A stretch of 64,000 nt of DNA from Neofusicoccum parvum (taxonomy: Eukaryota; Ascomycota; Dothideomycetes; Botryosphaeriales; Botryosphaeriaceae). How positions within the stretch are numbered: the stretch's first letter is position 1; each line of letters starts with the position of its first letter. Shown here in pieces: positions 23,218 to 34,241 of this stretch. The notes under the pieces were generated by a model. That model searched no databases. It was not told the DNA's origin and was given only the letters and a program-made list of their open reading frames with translations. The translations under genes were made by a program, and so were the position numbers. Where the stretch lies: contig CP087217.1 of the NCBI GenBank assembly GCA_020912385.1, positions 1,116,001 through 1,180,000 of the forward strand, in the 5' to 3' direction.

Positions 23218-23603
23218 AGGCGCGGAACACTGCGCAAGGCTGAGATGGCTGGGTGCGCCTCAAATGTGTCGCCGGGCGACGGCGGTGGGAGATGGCTGCA
23301 GTCCGAGGCGTGCGAAACTCGACTCCAGCGGGAATTTACAATCAAGATGCGGACAGCCTTGTCCTGGGGGAGGTTTTCAGCCGCGGGGCTTTCGACTCCG
23401 CTTTCCAAGGCTGAATGCAGGCGACGTGGCAACGCAGTGATTGGCTCCCAGCGTGGCGTGGAGGCGCTCAGCCGCAGCAGGCTGCACGAAGGCCTTGCTG
23501 CGCCTTGCTGATAAACGATCGCACATCCCAGGGCGTCTGCTTGTGCCTTAAACATCTTGAAATCGCCTCAGGTGGCTCTTGCCATCAACAGCGCCGGGCC
23601 ACC
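23218..23603. promoter_or_regulatory. Divergent promoter region, C2H2/PHD gene and DUF7580 gene
   Basis: The 386 bp between oppositely directed start codons is GC-rich. It contains ATTGG (reverse CCAAT) at about 23440-23445. The DUF7580 start has a strong context (CCACCATG). Confidence 0.55.
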
Positions 23604-25672
23604 ATGTCCGGGATCGAGATTGCCGGCTTAGTTTTTGGCGTGGTGCCAATCTTTTTCGAGATCCTCAAGTCGTACGGGTGGGCGAGCAAGAAGCTGGATA
23701 CGTTCAAGAAGCACCACGATGTTGTTCGCGAGATCCAGCTGGACTTCCGTCTCGAGGAGCGCGCATTCCGCACCGAATGCCACCTTTTGCTGGCCTCGGT
23801 GGTGGACGACAAGGAGGAGCTGCTGAGCGTGCTGCAGCACCCGGACGATGGGCCCTGGGGCAGAGACGACGTCAAGCGCGTGAACGAGGGCCTTGAAAAA
23901 TTGATGGGAGGCGATTTCGCGATGTGCGAGGAGATTGTGGTCAAGATCCGCGACATGCTTCGCAGCACGACGGCAGACCTGGCCCGTCTCGGCGGCAGCG
24001 AGGTGCGTTCTCTCCTCTCCGAAAGTGGTTGCCGCCCTTGCTCACGTCCCGTGCAATTCCAGCCCGGTGAATCGTCATCGACGGCCATCCAAAATGTGCG
24101 TCACGCCTTCAAGGTATCCACCAAGGAAAGCGGGTACAGGAAGACGCTCCAGAACCTCAACCTCTGGAATGCCAAATTCCGGAGCCTTCGCAAGCAGAAG
24201 TGTGCAGTGCAGAATCCGCGCCACTTTTCGTCAACGACCATCACGGCGAGGCGAATCCCGTCAGCCTACTCAAAAATCCGTGAGGCTTCGAACATGCTCC
24301 ATTCGTCCCTTGAGGATGCTTGGTCGTGCTCGAATGCCTCTCATGAAGCTCATCAGGCCAAGCTCCTCCTTAGCGCAGAGGCTGACTACGAAAGAGTCCG
24401 CCTTGACATGGCCATCTCCTGCCGCCAGAAGAGCCCAAAAATTACCTCACCGTACGTAAATTATCTTCTTGGTGTTAATTAGCTCTCATGGATCTTATCT
24501 TCACAAGATATCACTATTACCAAGTAGAATTTGGCCTGATCGTCTGACGGAATACCAGGCTTCCTGAGCCACCGATTTGGCTTTATGTACAGTCTGTCAC
24601 CGCCAGAAGTGACAGCTTAAACCCCAAAACCGTAGCTGCAACACTTACTACTGAGCTTACTGCCTCAGTACAGCTGCAGGCGGATGATCAACCCTCGTCC
24701 TGCGAGTCACGTCCGAAAACTGTATCTTTTCTTTCAGGAGTCAAAAGGGCCAAGAAGAGGGTGAGATTCGGCGGCGAGACCGGCAAAGAGGATGATTCCG
24801 AGCCATCAGCCCCGAAAGTGCTCAAGAACGCCGCTCCGCAGGCTGGTGCTCATGACCAATGCCATTCCATGATGAATCTTCGAGACGCCAAGAGTTTCTG
24901 CTGTCATTTGAATCAGACGTGCACTTCGACAGCCGGTTGCCTTGGTTTCTTAGAGTGCCGAGATACCTTCAGGTTTGTCTTTTACGACGCCGGCAAAAGG
25001 GCCTCAGCCGGACAGGCTCTGCAGACAAACGGAAAAGAAACACTACCCTTGAATAGTAAAATCGCCGTTCTTCCCCCGCTCGAGCGCCTCATGCTCGCTA
25101 GTAAACTGGCCTCCACCGTACTCCAGTACTACCTGACTCCGTGGCTTTCCGAGGATTGGAGGCTTCGGGACATCTCCTTCTTCGGCAACGCCGACGAGCT
25201 CTCTCCGGACGACTTGGCGCAAGATATGCAAACCCTGCACCTAAGCACCCAATTCCCGCAGAGGAACCCCGACCTGAGCGGGAGCCATCCCGTTCAAAGC
25301 ACGAACGCACTACAGGGCGTGGATTCCATTGCCACCAAACCGATGTACCGCTACACTTACGGCATCCGCAACATGACGCTGGCCAAGCTGGGTCTCGCAC
25401 TCCTGGAGATCGGCCACAAGAAGGACATCAGCAGCTTCAAGCTCGGCCCGCAGCAGCACGACGTGATAAGCGCACGCATCCTCGCCGATGGCTCCTACAC
25501 AGACCTCGGCCCACGTTATCACCGAATCGTGCGGAAGTGTATCGAATGCAACTTCTCCGCCGAGGACGACCTAGACGCCGAGGACCTGCGCAATGCTGTT
25601 TACACCAACGTTGTCTGCGAGCTCGAACAGATGATCGGAGCGCATAAGAAGTTCCTCGAGTCGATCCGGTGA
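23604..25672 (+). CDS. DUF7580-type fungal protein with HeLo-like N-terminus
   Basis: Two exons were deduced, 23604-24451 and 24559-25672, joined in phase across a 107 bp intron that contains stops, for 653 residues. The open frame runs back to 23415, but the ATG at 23604 has the best context and starts the familiar N-terminus MSGIEIAGLVFGVVPIFFEI. That hydrophobic opening followed by long helices (KKLDTFKKHHDVVREIQLDF) resembles the prion-inhibition/HeLo-like N-domains of fungal incompatibility and immunity proteins. The C-terminal half carries the DUF7580-like pattern: LASKLASTVLQYYLTPWL, YGIRNMTLAKLGLALLEIGH, then RYHRIVRKCIECNFS. Proteins of this type are abundant in filamentous ascomycetes and mostly uncharacterised. 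A role in self/non-self or stress response is inference only. Confidence 0.82.
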
Positions 25673-25884
25673 TGCATCACGGCGTCAGGGAGGCCGCGAG
25701 TATGAAATATCAGAGGATGAGATATCTGCCATTCCTCAGCGATGAACCGACATCATCGAGATCAGGAGACTTGCCAGAAACAACGGGACAAAAGACCAGC
25801 ACCCAGATCACCCACGCACCCAAACGCCCCGGCGAAAAACGAACCCATCCCACCCGATCCCGCATCACGCTTCCAGACGCAGCT

Positions 25885-26796
25885 TCACTTCGCCATAAAC
25901 GCCATAACCACGCCCTCCACCCCCGCCAGCACCGCCGCCCCGCACCACAAGCACCCCTGCTTCGTCACCCGCGGCCCGTCGCGCACCGGGCCCTTCCCAT
26001 CCGCCTCGCCGCCCCTCCCGACCCACAGGCTCCCCTCCCCCTGCCTCCGCCTCCGCACCTCCCTCCCCACCACCACCCCCACCGTCCCGACCATCGCCGC
26101 CCCGCGGCCCCCGCCCCGCCCGCGCGCCACCTCATCCTCCTCCACGCCCGCGTCCGACGACCCCGACCCGGACGACGCCGTGTCCGACGTGCGTCCCCGC
26201 CGCCCCTCCCGCCGGTGCCGCCGCCGGTGCAGGTCCCGCGGGATCTGGTAGATGAGGCGCCGCTGGTGCGGCGGCGTGGGCGGCTCGGCCGCCGTCGACC
26301 AGTCGCGCGCGTGGTGGTGGCGCTGCCGCTGTGCTTCGGTGCTGGGCGGGCGCGCGTGCCGGCGGGTTTCGGTGCTGGGTGTGTACGTGGGCTCGGATTT
26401 GGTGGTGGAACGGCGGAGGCGGAGGCGTCGTGGTAGTGGTGGCGGCGTTGGAGTTGTGCGGAGTGAAGGGGGTGTGCGGTAGGGGGGCGTTCGGCGTGGT
26501 GGTTGTTGGTGGGGCGAGGCGCTGAGGAGGGTGCGCGGCGTGGAGGTGAGGGAGCGGATGGAAGAGTGGCGGCTTGGTGGGGTCGGCGGGGCGATGCGAA
26601 TGGTTGGTGGGGGTGGTTGCTGGGGTGAAGCGCTGGTGAGGGTTCGAGGCGTGGAGGAGCGGTGGCGCAGCGGGGGTGGTGGTGTGGTTCCGAGCGCTGG
26701 CGGCGTGGAAGTGAGACTGTTGGCTGGCGACGTGGAGGTGAGGCTGTTGGCGGGTGAGCTGCGACGCTGGGCGCGGCCATGTCGTTGGGAGCGCAT
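25885..26796 (-). CDS. Hypothetical basic Pro/Ser/Thr/Arg-rich protein
   Basis: Three frames are open here because the minus strand is C-rich and nearly lacks stops. I favour this one (303 residues, start MRSQRHGRAQ) because its third positions are almost all G or C over the downstream half (LIYQIPRDLHRRRHRRE, SDTASSGSGSSDAG). It also contains repeated peptide units: SLTSTSPANSLTSTP early, and TLTSASPQQPP versus TLLSASPHQQPP. The protein ends with a hydrophobic helix, CLWCGAAVLAGVEGVVMAF, followed by MAK, which could be a tail anchor. The true start could lie in an upstream exon. No family is recognised, and the competing frame 27260-25965 cannot be fully excluded. Confidence 0.5.
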   Translation of the reverse strand: MRSQRHGRAQRRSSPANSLTSTSPANSLTSTPPALGTTPPPPLRHRSSTPRTLTSASPQQPPPPTIRIAPPTPPSRHSSIRSLTSTPRTLLSASPHQQPPRRTPPYRTPPSLRTTPTPPPLPRRLRLRRSTTKSEPTYTPSTETRRHARPPSTEAQRQRHHHARDWSTAAEPPTPPHQRRLIYQIPRDLHRRRHRREGRRGRTSDTASSGSGSSDAGVEEDEVARGRGGGRGAAMVGTVGVVVGREVRRRRQGEGSLWVGRGGEADGKGPVRDGPRVTKQGCLWCGAAVLAGVEGVVMAFMAK

Positions 26797-27423
26797 GATG
26801 GTGAGGCGCGGTGTTGGTGGTTCGCGTGGTGTTCAATGGTGCAGTGACGATGCGGCGCGCTGTTTGAAGGAGCGGTGCGCTGAGGGGTGAGGGAGCTACC
26901 CGTGGACAACGTGTGGTGGTGCCAGGACCCTGGCCATGAGCAGAGATGTGCAGAGGTACGAGGACGGACTAACAATGCGTGGTGATCCTGAGAATGCCCT
27001 CGGCCGAAAGAGCGGGTGCGGAGAACATAGCAAGCCTCGAGCAAGAAGTGATGCCAGTTCCTAATGCGGAAAGGGCAGGGGCCAGACCGACAAACATTCA
27101 CGCGAGGTGGTTTTTGAACCGCAGCTCCACAGGGATGACCATTGATGGACAGGTTAAGAGAACAAAGTAGTAGAAAGTCACAGCTATACCAAAAGAACAT
27201 AACGTTAAAACTGGTATTGACCCAAATCCGTGATCGTGATATCCCGCTCCACCCAAACAATAAAAATAGATACAGATGCCCAAAATATCCGAAGAACCAC
27301 GACGCTCAAACGAGACGTGTAAGTAACCATTTTTCCTTCATCCCGTCACTTGAACCTCCCTCCATCCCCAAAACCTACCCCCAGCACCACGCCCATGCCA
27401 AACACCGCCACCGTCTCCACTAG
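26797..27423. other. Intergenic, downstream of copper amine oxidase
   Basis: Upstream of the C-rich hypothetical gene and downstream of the amine oxidase stop. Part of the region stays open on the minus strand without features. No RNA gene was found. Confidence 0.4.
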
Positions 27424-29583
27424 CTACTTGCAGCAATCCTTCTTCTCCTCGCTGAACGCCAGCTTGGAGATGCGGTCCACCAGGGTGCTGCCCTGCTTGA
27501 CGCCCGACGGGACGCTGCAGTAGCTGGGCGGGACATCCAGACACGGGTTGCGGGTGAAGAAGTTGCGGGGGCGCAGCAGCAGGGTCATGGGCTCGGCCGG
27601 CATGACGGGGAAGTCCTCGGGCGAGGGGAAGTGCGTGATGCCGAACGTGTGCCACATGACGATGTCGGTGTTGTCGACCGACGCGTTGGGGTCCTTTGCA
27701 ATCCACGCCGGCAGGCCCATGCTGGGCTCGCCCGACGTCTGCGGCACGTGGCGGCCGGCCGGGTGGACCTGCTCGTCGTCGTACTTGGTGACGTGCACCG
27801 CGTGCCGCGCGAAGCCCGCGCGCTTCCACACCAGGCTGTTCTCCTTGGGCAGGAGCGGCGGCACTTCGCGGCTGACGAGCTTGTAGCTGACCGGCTTCTT
27901 GCTGTACGGGTTCAGCTTGTTCGGGTTGCAGATCTCCCACGTGCGGCCCGTGTTGCCGTCGTAGTCGCTGAAGCTGGTGCCCTGCGTCTCCAGCTTCGTC
28001 TTCTTGCAGTAGAAGGCGTTGCCGTAGAAGTTCTCGGCTGACCCGACCTCGCCCTCGCCGCGGACGGCATCGGCGACGACGACGGTGTTGTTGGGGCCGT
28101 CGATGTTGGGGTCCAGGCGCAGACAGAACAGGTGCTGGTGGTTGTGGGCGTTGACGCCAGGGTATACCTCAGTGCCCCAGCCGTGGAGGTCCTCGCCGGG
28201 GTTGCAGGCGTAGGTGTTGAGAATACCGGTCAGCTTGATCTCGAGCTGGATGGTGCCGTCTTGGTGGAAGATCCAGTAGACGCAGTACTCGTAGTTGGCG
28301 GCGGTGAAGATTTGCGAGATGATAAGCTTGCGTGCACGAGTGACGGTGACGGACTCGTCGCGGAAGTCGGTGTGCTTGAACAGAATGCCGGCATCCTCCT
28401 CGTGAATGCAGATGGCGTTCTTGATAGTTTGAGCCTGACCGGCGCGGTTGGCATAAGCGAAGTCAAGGTAATGGATGGCGCCCTTGCAGTCACAGCCAAG
28501 GGAGAGGCTGTTGGTCATGTAACCACCGCCATATTCTCCCAGATCGAATGCGTGCTTGCGCTGGTGAGGATGCTCGGGGTTGCCGTAAGGGACAACCATC
28601 TCGGCAAGGGATATTCTCCAGAAGATGGGACGCTCGTTGCCCTTGTCGTTGAAAGTGACGTTGGAGAGGACAAGGCCCTCCTTGTAGTTGAATCCGATGT
28701 GGAGCTTCCAGTTCTGCCAGCTGATGAAGCGGCCATCCATGGAGAAAGAGACGCCCTCGGGCTGAGTGATGTTGATGGGCTTGAGGTCAGTCCTGTAACC
28801 ACCCTCGGCCTCGATGGAAGCGGCGTGGTAGTTGTTGGGCGGGGCCTTGCTCAGCGGTCTCCTGACCTTGGGAATGTCGATGTGGATGATTTGCTGGGTA
28901 TCGGCGTTGAAGATCGGGCAGAAGTCCAACGGGTAGACATATTGGCAGTCGTCCACATTCGGACGGTAGTACATGAGAGCCTGCTGCAGACGAACCTTGT
29001 TGCCGAAGCGCTCGTCATAGCCAATGGTCCAGGCTGCATGCTGTCAGCGAAGCTCTGCATATTCACCTGGAAATACTCACGATCGCAGTAGACCTTGTGC
29101 ATCTCGTTCGCGGGAACGCCAGAGATGATGCACTGCTCAATGACCTTGGGATCTTTCCGCACCACGCTCTCGACAATCTGCAGGTCTTCCATCGTGATCT
29201 GAATCGTGTTAGCTCAACATCATTTTCTCCAGGCCTAGAAAACTCACCAGGGGCTGCACACCCTCCGTCAGGGCAAAGCTAACAAGCCTCTCCTCCTCGA
29301 GGTCGACAATTCCATCGTATACCTTGCTGCCAGGGCCAATGCAGACAACATCGGCCTTCCTCTTCGGCCTGGGGTTAACTTGCGGGTTCGCTAGCCATGC
29401 CTGCATCTCCAGCTTCCGCGGCTCCCACAGGGTCACGGCATTGTAGTGGAGGTCAGGGTGTTCCTTGCGGATGATGGCGATGGCCTTCTCGATCTCGACC
29501 TCCGAGAGGGGGTCGAGGGGATAAGGCGGCTCTGTCTGGCCGGTGATTTGGGAGGCCATCTGCTTGAGGCGGTCGAGGACCAT
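27424..29583 (-). CDS. Copper amine oxidase (primary-amine oxidase)
   Basis: This enzyme oxidises primary amines to aldehyde, ammonia and hydrogen peroxide using copper and a self-made topaquinone. Three exons were deduced: 29583-29248, 29198-29081 and 29033-27424, coding for 687 residues, typical for fungal enzymes. N2/N3 domains are followed by the catalytic domain. The topaquinone motif is AANYEYCVYW, with the precursor Tyr at about residue 399. Copper ligands are the His pair in NAHNHQHLF and a third His in WHTFGITHFPSPEDFPVMP. The exon 2/3 join restores CDPWTIGYDERFG, a strong family motif. There is no signal peptide and no SKL-type C-terminus (it ends DCCK), so the compartment is uncertain; many fungal relatives are peroxisomal. 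The next upstream gene is 1.3 kb away. Confidence 0.95.
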
Positions 29584-30934
29584 GGTGAATGCTGCTGTGA
29601 GGGCTGAGACGGGTTCACCGCGGACTTCTGGGGGGGGAGGAGCAGGGAAGTCGATGGATGTGGGAGGGCGGTGATGGCGGAGGAGGCGTGCTTATTAAAG
29701 TACAGAGCAGAGCAGACGGTTGCGAAGCCGGCCGCGGGCAGGTTGTTATATACAAAGTGGCTGATTGGGCGGCGGCGCTCCGCGCGGTGAGCGTGCCGTG
29801 GCAGGCCGGCCGGCGGCATTAGGGCAGAGGGAGGAAAAACGGAATAATTTGGTGAGGGGCCGCGGGCTGGTGGCTTGTCGAGAGGGCTTGTTTGGATGGC
29901 AGAGGCAAAAGACGTCCGGGGTTCGCTGATAAGTGACGATAAGCGTTGCACTCCGGGTTTCTTCGACACATGCGGCTTAGCGCGCCGCCGCGTGCGGTGG
30001 AGAACGGCGCGGAGATCTCGCGGACTCGCGCTCCCCGACCAGCCCTGCATGCCCACGGCGCGATACTTGCCCTGATGCGGCTATGAATTGAACGTGTGGC
30101 CGCCGTGCTACTACCCCGCCAGCCGCTGCCGCTCCCAGCAGCCCGGCCCATGAGTCCTGCGGATGACTCCTTTGGTAAGTCCATGCGATTGCGCTCGGGG
30201 TGCCTCGCCGATGCCTGCGATAGCGCCAATATCAATTACCGCCGGCCCTGCGCGCGCTCGTAGGGCTGATGGACCGCCCTTCCTATCGCCCGAAGCCTGC
30301 GTCCTCTGCCCACCGTGGCCTGATCCAGGCATTCTAGCATGTGTTGGGCGCTTGTAATCTCACTAGCTTTGCTCCATGACTTCAACACCATTCTGGACGC
30401 GGCGACACCGGCGCCCGTTAGGCGGGCCAGCACGCTCAATCCAATGTGTCATCAATAGCGAACAGAAGGCATCTGCGTCGTCTTCCCATTTCCAGCCGAA
30501 AAAACACCAGCCATCTTTGCACAATCGCGAATAAGGAAGAGGCTAGCAGTTGCTACCCTACAGCATTGCTTAAGAAAACCCACGCCCAGAGCCTGCCAAT
30601 CCATCCAGCACCGGAAACCCGCCACCATCCTTAAAGAAAAGCACACGAACAGCACCCACCAAGTGCGCCGGGTAATGCAGGAGTAGTAAGACGAAGCCTC
30701 GGAAAGTCCGCCGGGGCACACGCAAGAAACTCCCAGCGCGTATCAAAATCAAAACCTCGTGAGACACCCCTTACCCGCCGGGGACTGCAGGCTCTCCCTT
30801 GTTCCCGACTACGCCGTGTTTTTTCGCTCGCTAGCTTCGGAAAAGTCATCGAAGAAAGGAAGAGAAATTATTATCTTTTACAAGAACAGCCACACAGAAG
30901 GGGAATCGACGTGAAGACCCGGAAAGCCCCACGC
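29584..30934. other. Intergenic, long spacer
   Basis: This is the amine oxidase promoter and the CAF1 3' flank. A C/T-rich tract on the coding strand lies next to the amine oxidase start (29590-29660). Small frames show no domain. I see no RNA gene. Confidence 0.45.
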
Positions 30935-32486
30935 CTACTTTCCGTACTGGAAGTTGCCAAATCCTCCTCCCGGGGTCATGGCACCCAATCCGTGGCCGCC
31001 GGGGCCAGGCGTTCCGCTCGCCAAACCCGCCGCGTTGGTGACTGGCGTGCTCGGAGAATCCCTGTGCGGTGTGCCGCCGGTGTGGAACGCCATGGCTGGG
31101 AAGCCTGCGCCATTGACCGCATGCGCTGCATTGCCGTGAGCCGCGAGCACCGCCGCCTGCGCTGTGGCAGAAGCGGGCGGTCCCACCCCCGTCAGGCCCC
31201 ACATCTGACCGTTCATGTCCGACGGGATCTCCCCGTCGAAGATCTTAGCGCGCATCTGCCAGAACACGTTGCCAGTCAGCCAAGCGTCGGAGCCGGCCTG
31301 GTGCTGTGTGCCGACTCGCTGGCAGCCGAGCTCTTCGGCAAGGTCCTGTAGTCCCGATTTGGTTCCTAGGGCATTGAGAATGTTCTGGCCCTGTGCGTTG
31401 ACCCCGTTCACCGTCACCAGCTTCTGCGCGTGGCGCCAAAGGAATTTGACGTCCAGCAGACGCGGGAAGAAGATGCTGACGAGTTTCCGGTACTCGTCTT
31501 CGTCGTCGGGCAGCTGCTTGCACCACATGATCTTCACCAAATAGGCAAAGTCGTAGCCGGAGTGAAAGGATATCCAGTTGACATCGTCGGAGAGAGCCAG
31601 TCCAGAAGTGATGAGAAGCGAGCCGAACTCGTGCGGGTCGATGCCCATCTCTGCGTGCTTCTCAAAGTCCGTGCCCGCCTTCTTGAGGACTTGAATCGAG
31701 TCTTCGTTGTACATGTCCTCCTCTAATGAAAACTGAAAGTTGAAAGTCCACGTGCATGGGCACATGATGAGGTTGTTGGAGTAGGTGCCGCGCTGCTGGA
31801 CTGCACCCTGCTCGATCTGAGCGGGCGGGATCTCGCCGGCGGGGGAGAAGAGCGTAATGCCAAGCTGTATTATCTTGAGGAGGTCGACGTTGCAGCGGAC
31901 GGTCTGGTAGTGGTAGCTGGCCTTAGTTATGAAGTCTCCCATGGGTCTCGCGACGACGCCAGGGAACTCGGTGTCCTAGAGTTTGTTAAGCCTTCAGTTG
32001 GACAAGTGCCACTAGGAAGGACGAGCCTACCATGCTGATGTACGGGTACTTGTCCACCAGACTCCGGAGAATGGCCATCTCCTGCGCCAGGTTGTGCTTC
32101 CAAACATCCCGTATCCTCATGCCGTTGCCCTTGGCTCCACCTGACGCCATCGAGGCGGCCTCGTGCTCGCGCTGCTGCTGGAGGGCGGCGCCGTGGGCGA
32201 ACCCCATCTGCGCGGCGTGGCTAGCCAGTCCAGTTCCGCCGCCGCCAAGTCCACCGCCGCCGCCAAAGCCTCCCGCTAGACTTGCGTTGCTCGTGGCCGG
32301 GCCGAAGATGTTCATGTTGCCATTCGGGTTGCCGCCGCCGAAACCGGGCTGCTGGCCGATGTTCTGGTTCTGGACGCCGGCATTGACGCTGTGGAAGTGG
32401 GCTGACTGGAGCGCATGCTGCTGGTTGAGGTGCTGGAAGGGGTTCGAGACGTTGTGCGGCGGATACCGACTCACTGCGGGCGGCAT
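30935..32486 (-). CDS. POP2: CCR4-NOT deadenylase subunit Caf1/Pop2
   Basis: This is the poly(A)-shortening ribonuclease of the CCR4-NOT complex, in the DEDD family. Two exons were deduced, 32486-32031 and 31975-30935, for 498 residues. The N-terminal ~125 residues are Gln/Asn/Gly-rich and disordered. The nuclease domain begins MRIRDVWKHNLAQEMAIL, then YPYISM-DTEFPGVVARP across the splice site, which supplies the first Asp and Glu. It continues with WISFHSGYDFAYL (second Asp) and AGSDAWLTGNVFW (final Asp); LLDVKFLWRHAQ lies between. A Gly/Pro-rich tail (~70 residues) ends FGNFQYGK. The catalytic residues look intact, so an active enzyme is expected. It is divergent from NDUFB3. Confidence 0.95.
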
Positions 32487-32923
32487 CCTTCTATCGAGTG
32501 TCGAGGGCCAGTGTTAGGATAGGTTGGGGTCGGTCGCACATACGGGTCGCGGGGCGGGCGATCAGGAGGAGGTCGGGCGCCGTTCGGACTCGCGGGAGAG
32601 AAGGTAGCGCCAGTGTTCGGATCTGAGGGGATGTCGCGTCGCGTTGATGGTTAGGGCAGGCGCTGCTTTTGGCGGGAGGTCGGTCACGGCCACGGATTGA
32701 GACGCAGCTGCTGGAGGCGCCGCTCGGCTACTTAGTCAGCGCGACTTCGCAGCTCAGCCTCTCAGATGTTCGACAATAAGCTCGCCAGCATCACCGCCCG
32801 CGAACCACCAGCCCTGCCCTTTGCGAGGTCGCATCAACGTACGTCCCCCCACCCCAATTACCGTCCCGCCGGCCCCGTATTGCCCTTGCGAGCCATCCGG
32901 CTGACGCCCACCTAAAGTTCACC
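32487..32923. promoter_or_regulatory. Divergent promoter region, CAF1 / NDUFB3
   Basis: The 437 bp between facing-away start codons. A GTACGT at about 32839 could be a 5' UTR intron donor for the complex I gene, but I could not confirm a matching acceptor. No TATA box is evident. Confidence 0.5.
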
Positions 32924-33239
32924 ATGGCACCGCCCAACATCACCGGTTTCGACCCCAGAAAGTTCGCCGCCGCCGCCGGCACGCCCGCAAACGACCCGTG
33001 GAAGAGACGGTGAGTGCGATTCCGTCTGCTGATAGTGGCTGCGTGCTGCGACAGCAGCTGACTGCCCGTGATCGTGCAGCGAGGCCTGGAGATACACCGG
33101 CCCCTTCTCGCGATGGAACCGCTTCAAGACCGCCTTCCCTGGACTCGGCATTGCGACTGTTGCTTTCGGCGTCTACCTCGGATATGAGGCGCTCTTCCTC
33201 AAGGACGACCATGCCCATCACGGCGAGGAGCACCACTAG
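32924..33239 (+). CDS. NADH:ubiquinone oxidoreductase B12-type subunit (NDUFB3 homologue)
   Basis: This is a small accessory subunit of mitochondrial complex I, in the membrane arm. Two exons were deduced, 32924-33009 and 33080-33239, for 81 residues, the usual size. The ORF is too short and split to be seen as one frame. It reads MAPPNITGFDPRKFAAAAGT, then NDPWKR-REAWRYTGPFSRW across the splice. That block is the family signature. A single helix follows, GLGIATVAFGVYLGYEALF. The end is His-rich (DDHAHHGEEHH). The start lies in good context (TTCACCATG). Identity rests on these motifs and seems firm. Confidence 0.9.
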
Positions 33240-34241
33240 AGAAATACCAAGATCGTTTCCATTCAATTGAGGCATGCGAAACCGCAAGTGATAATTGACG
33301 CACCGAAAGGCGGGGTTGAGGCAAACGGGGCCGCTGTACATATGGCGAGGCATAGCTCGAGACATGTGGAATGAGCGATGTCTGAGATGTCGGGCATATT
33401 GCGCTGTACGATGAGGGGAGCCCATGGGCAGGGCACAGAAGCGTGCCAACTAGGTTATCAGCCAAGACCGTCCGTTTTACATGAACTGCGAATCGTGGCC
33501 GTAAAGGTTCGTGGCTGTCTGTTCCAGGTTGCCTGTGTTAAACAATCCGTTCTGCTGCGGAAGGCGAGACGTATCTCCGGCACGGAAGTTCTGTTGCACC
33601 TGGACAGGAGCTAGCCGTGGAAGTCTCCTACTCAATTTCATTCCCGACTTGCCGGCTCTAATCAGCTTAATCTGGCTGGAATCGGTATGCAGTGGAAGAG
33701 CACACTGCGACGCAGCGATATCAGTCAGCCTCAGACCTCAGAACAGAGACATCGGCTGCGGTATTTGCGAGCGTGTCCAGAAGCGCGCAGCGAGACGACG
33801 ACCCTAAGGTGCTCTCAGATGGGATTCAAAGGGATGCGCCGCCTGGCCGTCAGAGGCGGTCCCGACCGGATAGCGTCGGCGCCGCGTGAGCTGAGGCGTT
33901 TCGATGATTGCCACCCGATTCTGTACAACTGTACAACAGCGACGGGCTCATTTAATGCAGGCGTGCGTGATAGGGGATGCGAAGTCTACTCAGATGCCGG
34001 TGCCTGCATGCTGCCGATGGATTTGCCCAAACGAGAGGCGCGATAGCGGGCGGCGGCGCGTCATTGGCGGGCGGGAGAGGGGCAGGCATTCGGCCTCGGA
34101 GTTGGCTTGTCGCGCCTCGCCTCACCGCCCGCCGACGATGTCATCCTGCTGACCCACTGCGCACCCATGCCCGCGACAGTACCTCGCGCTCCCCTGCTCC
34201 CGTTGTTCCTACGGCATGCACGCCTCTCCCATTAGCATACC
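33240..34241. other. Intergenic
   Basis: NDUFB3 3' flank and carrier promoter. Several short frames on both strands lack protein features. No RNA gene or repeat was recognised over this kilobase. Confidence 0.45.

Noticed and set aside
20046..26796. Secondary-metabolite or NLR gene cluster
   Set aside because: No polyketide synthase, NRPS, terpene cyclase, NACHT or ankyrin/WD repeat sequence is present, so a cluster call is not supported.
25965..27260. 431-codon minus-strand frame overlapping the C-rich hypothetical gene
   Set aside because: Longer than the preferred frame, but its downstream half becomes Arg/Gly/Trp noise without third-position bias. It is not fully excluded.
28132..29091. 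319-codon plus-strand open frame with Val-rich sequence
   Set aside because: Antisense to the copper amine oxidase and crosses its intron.
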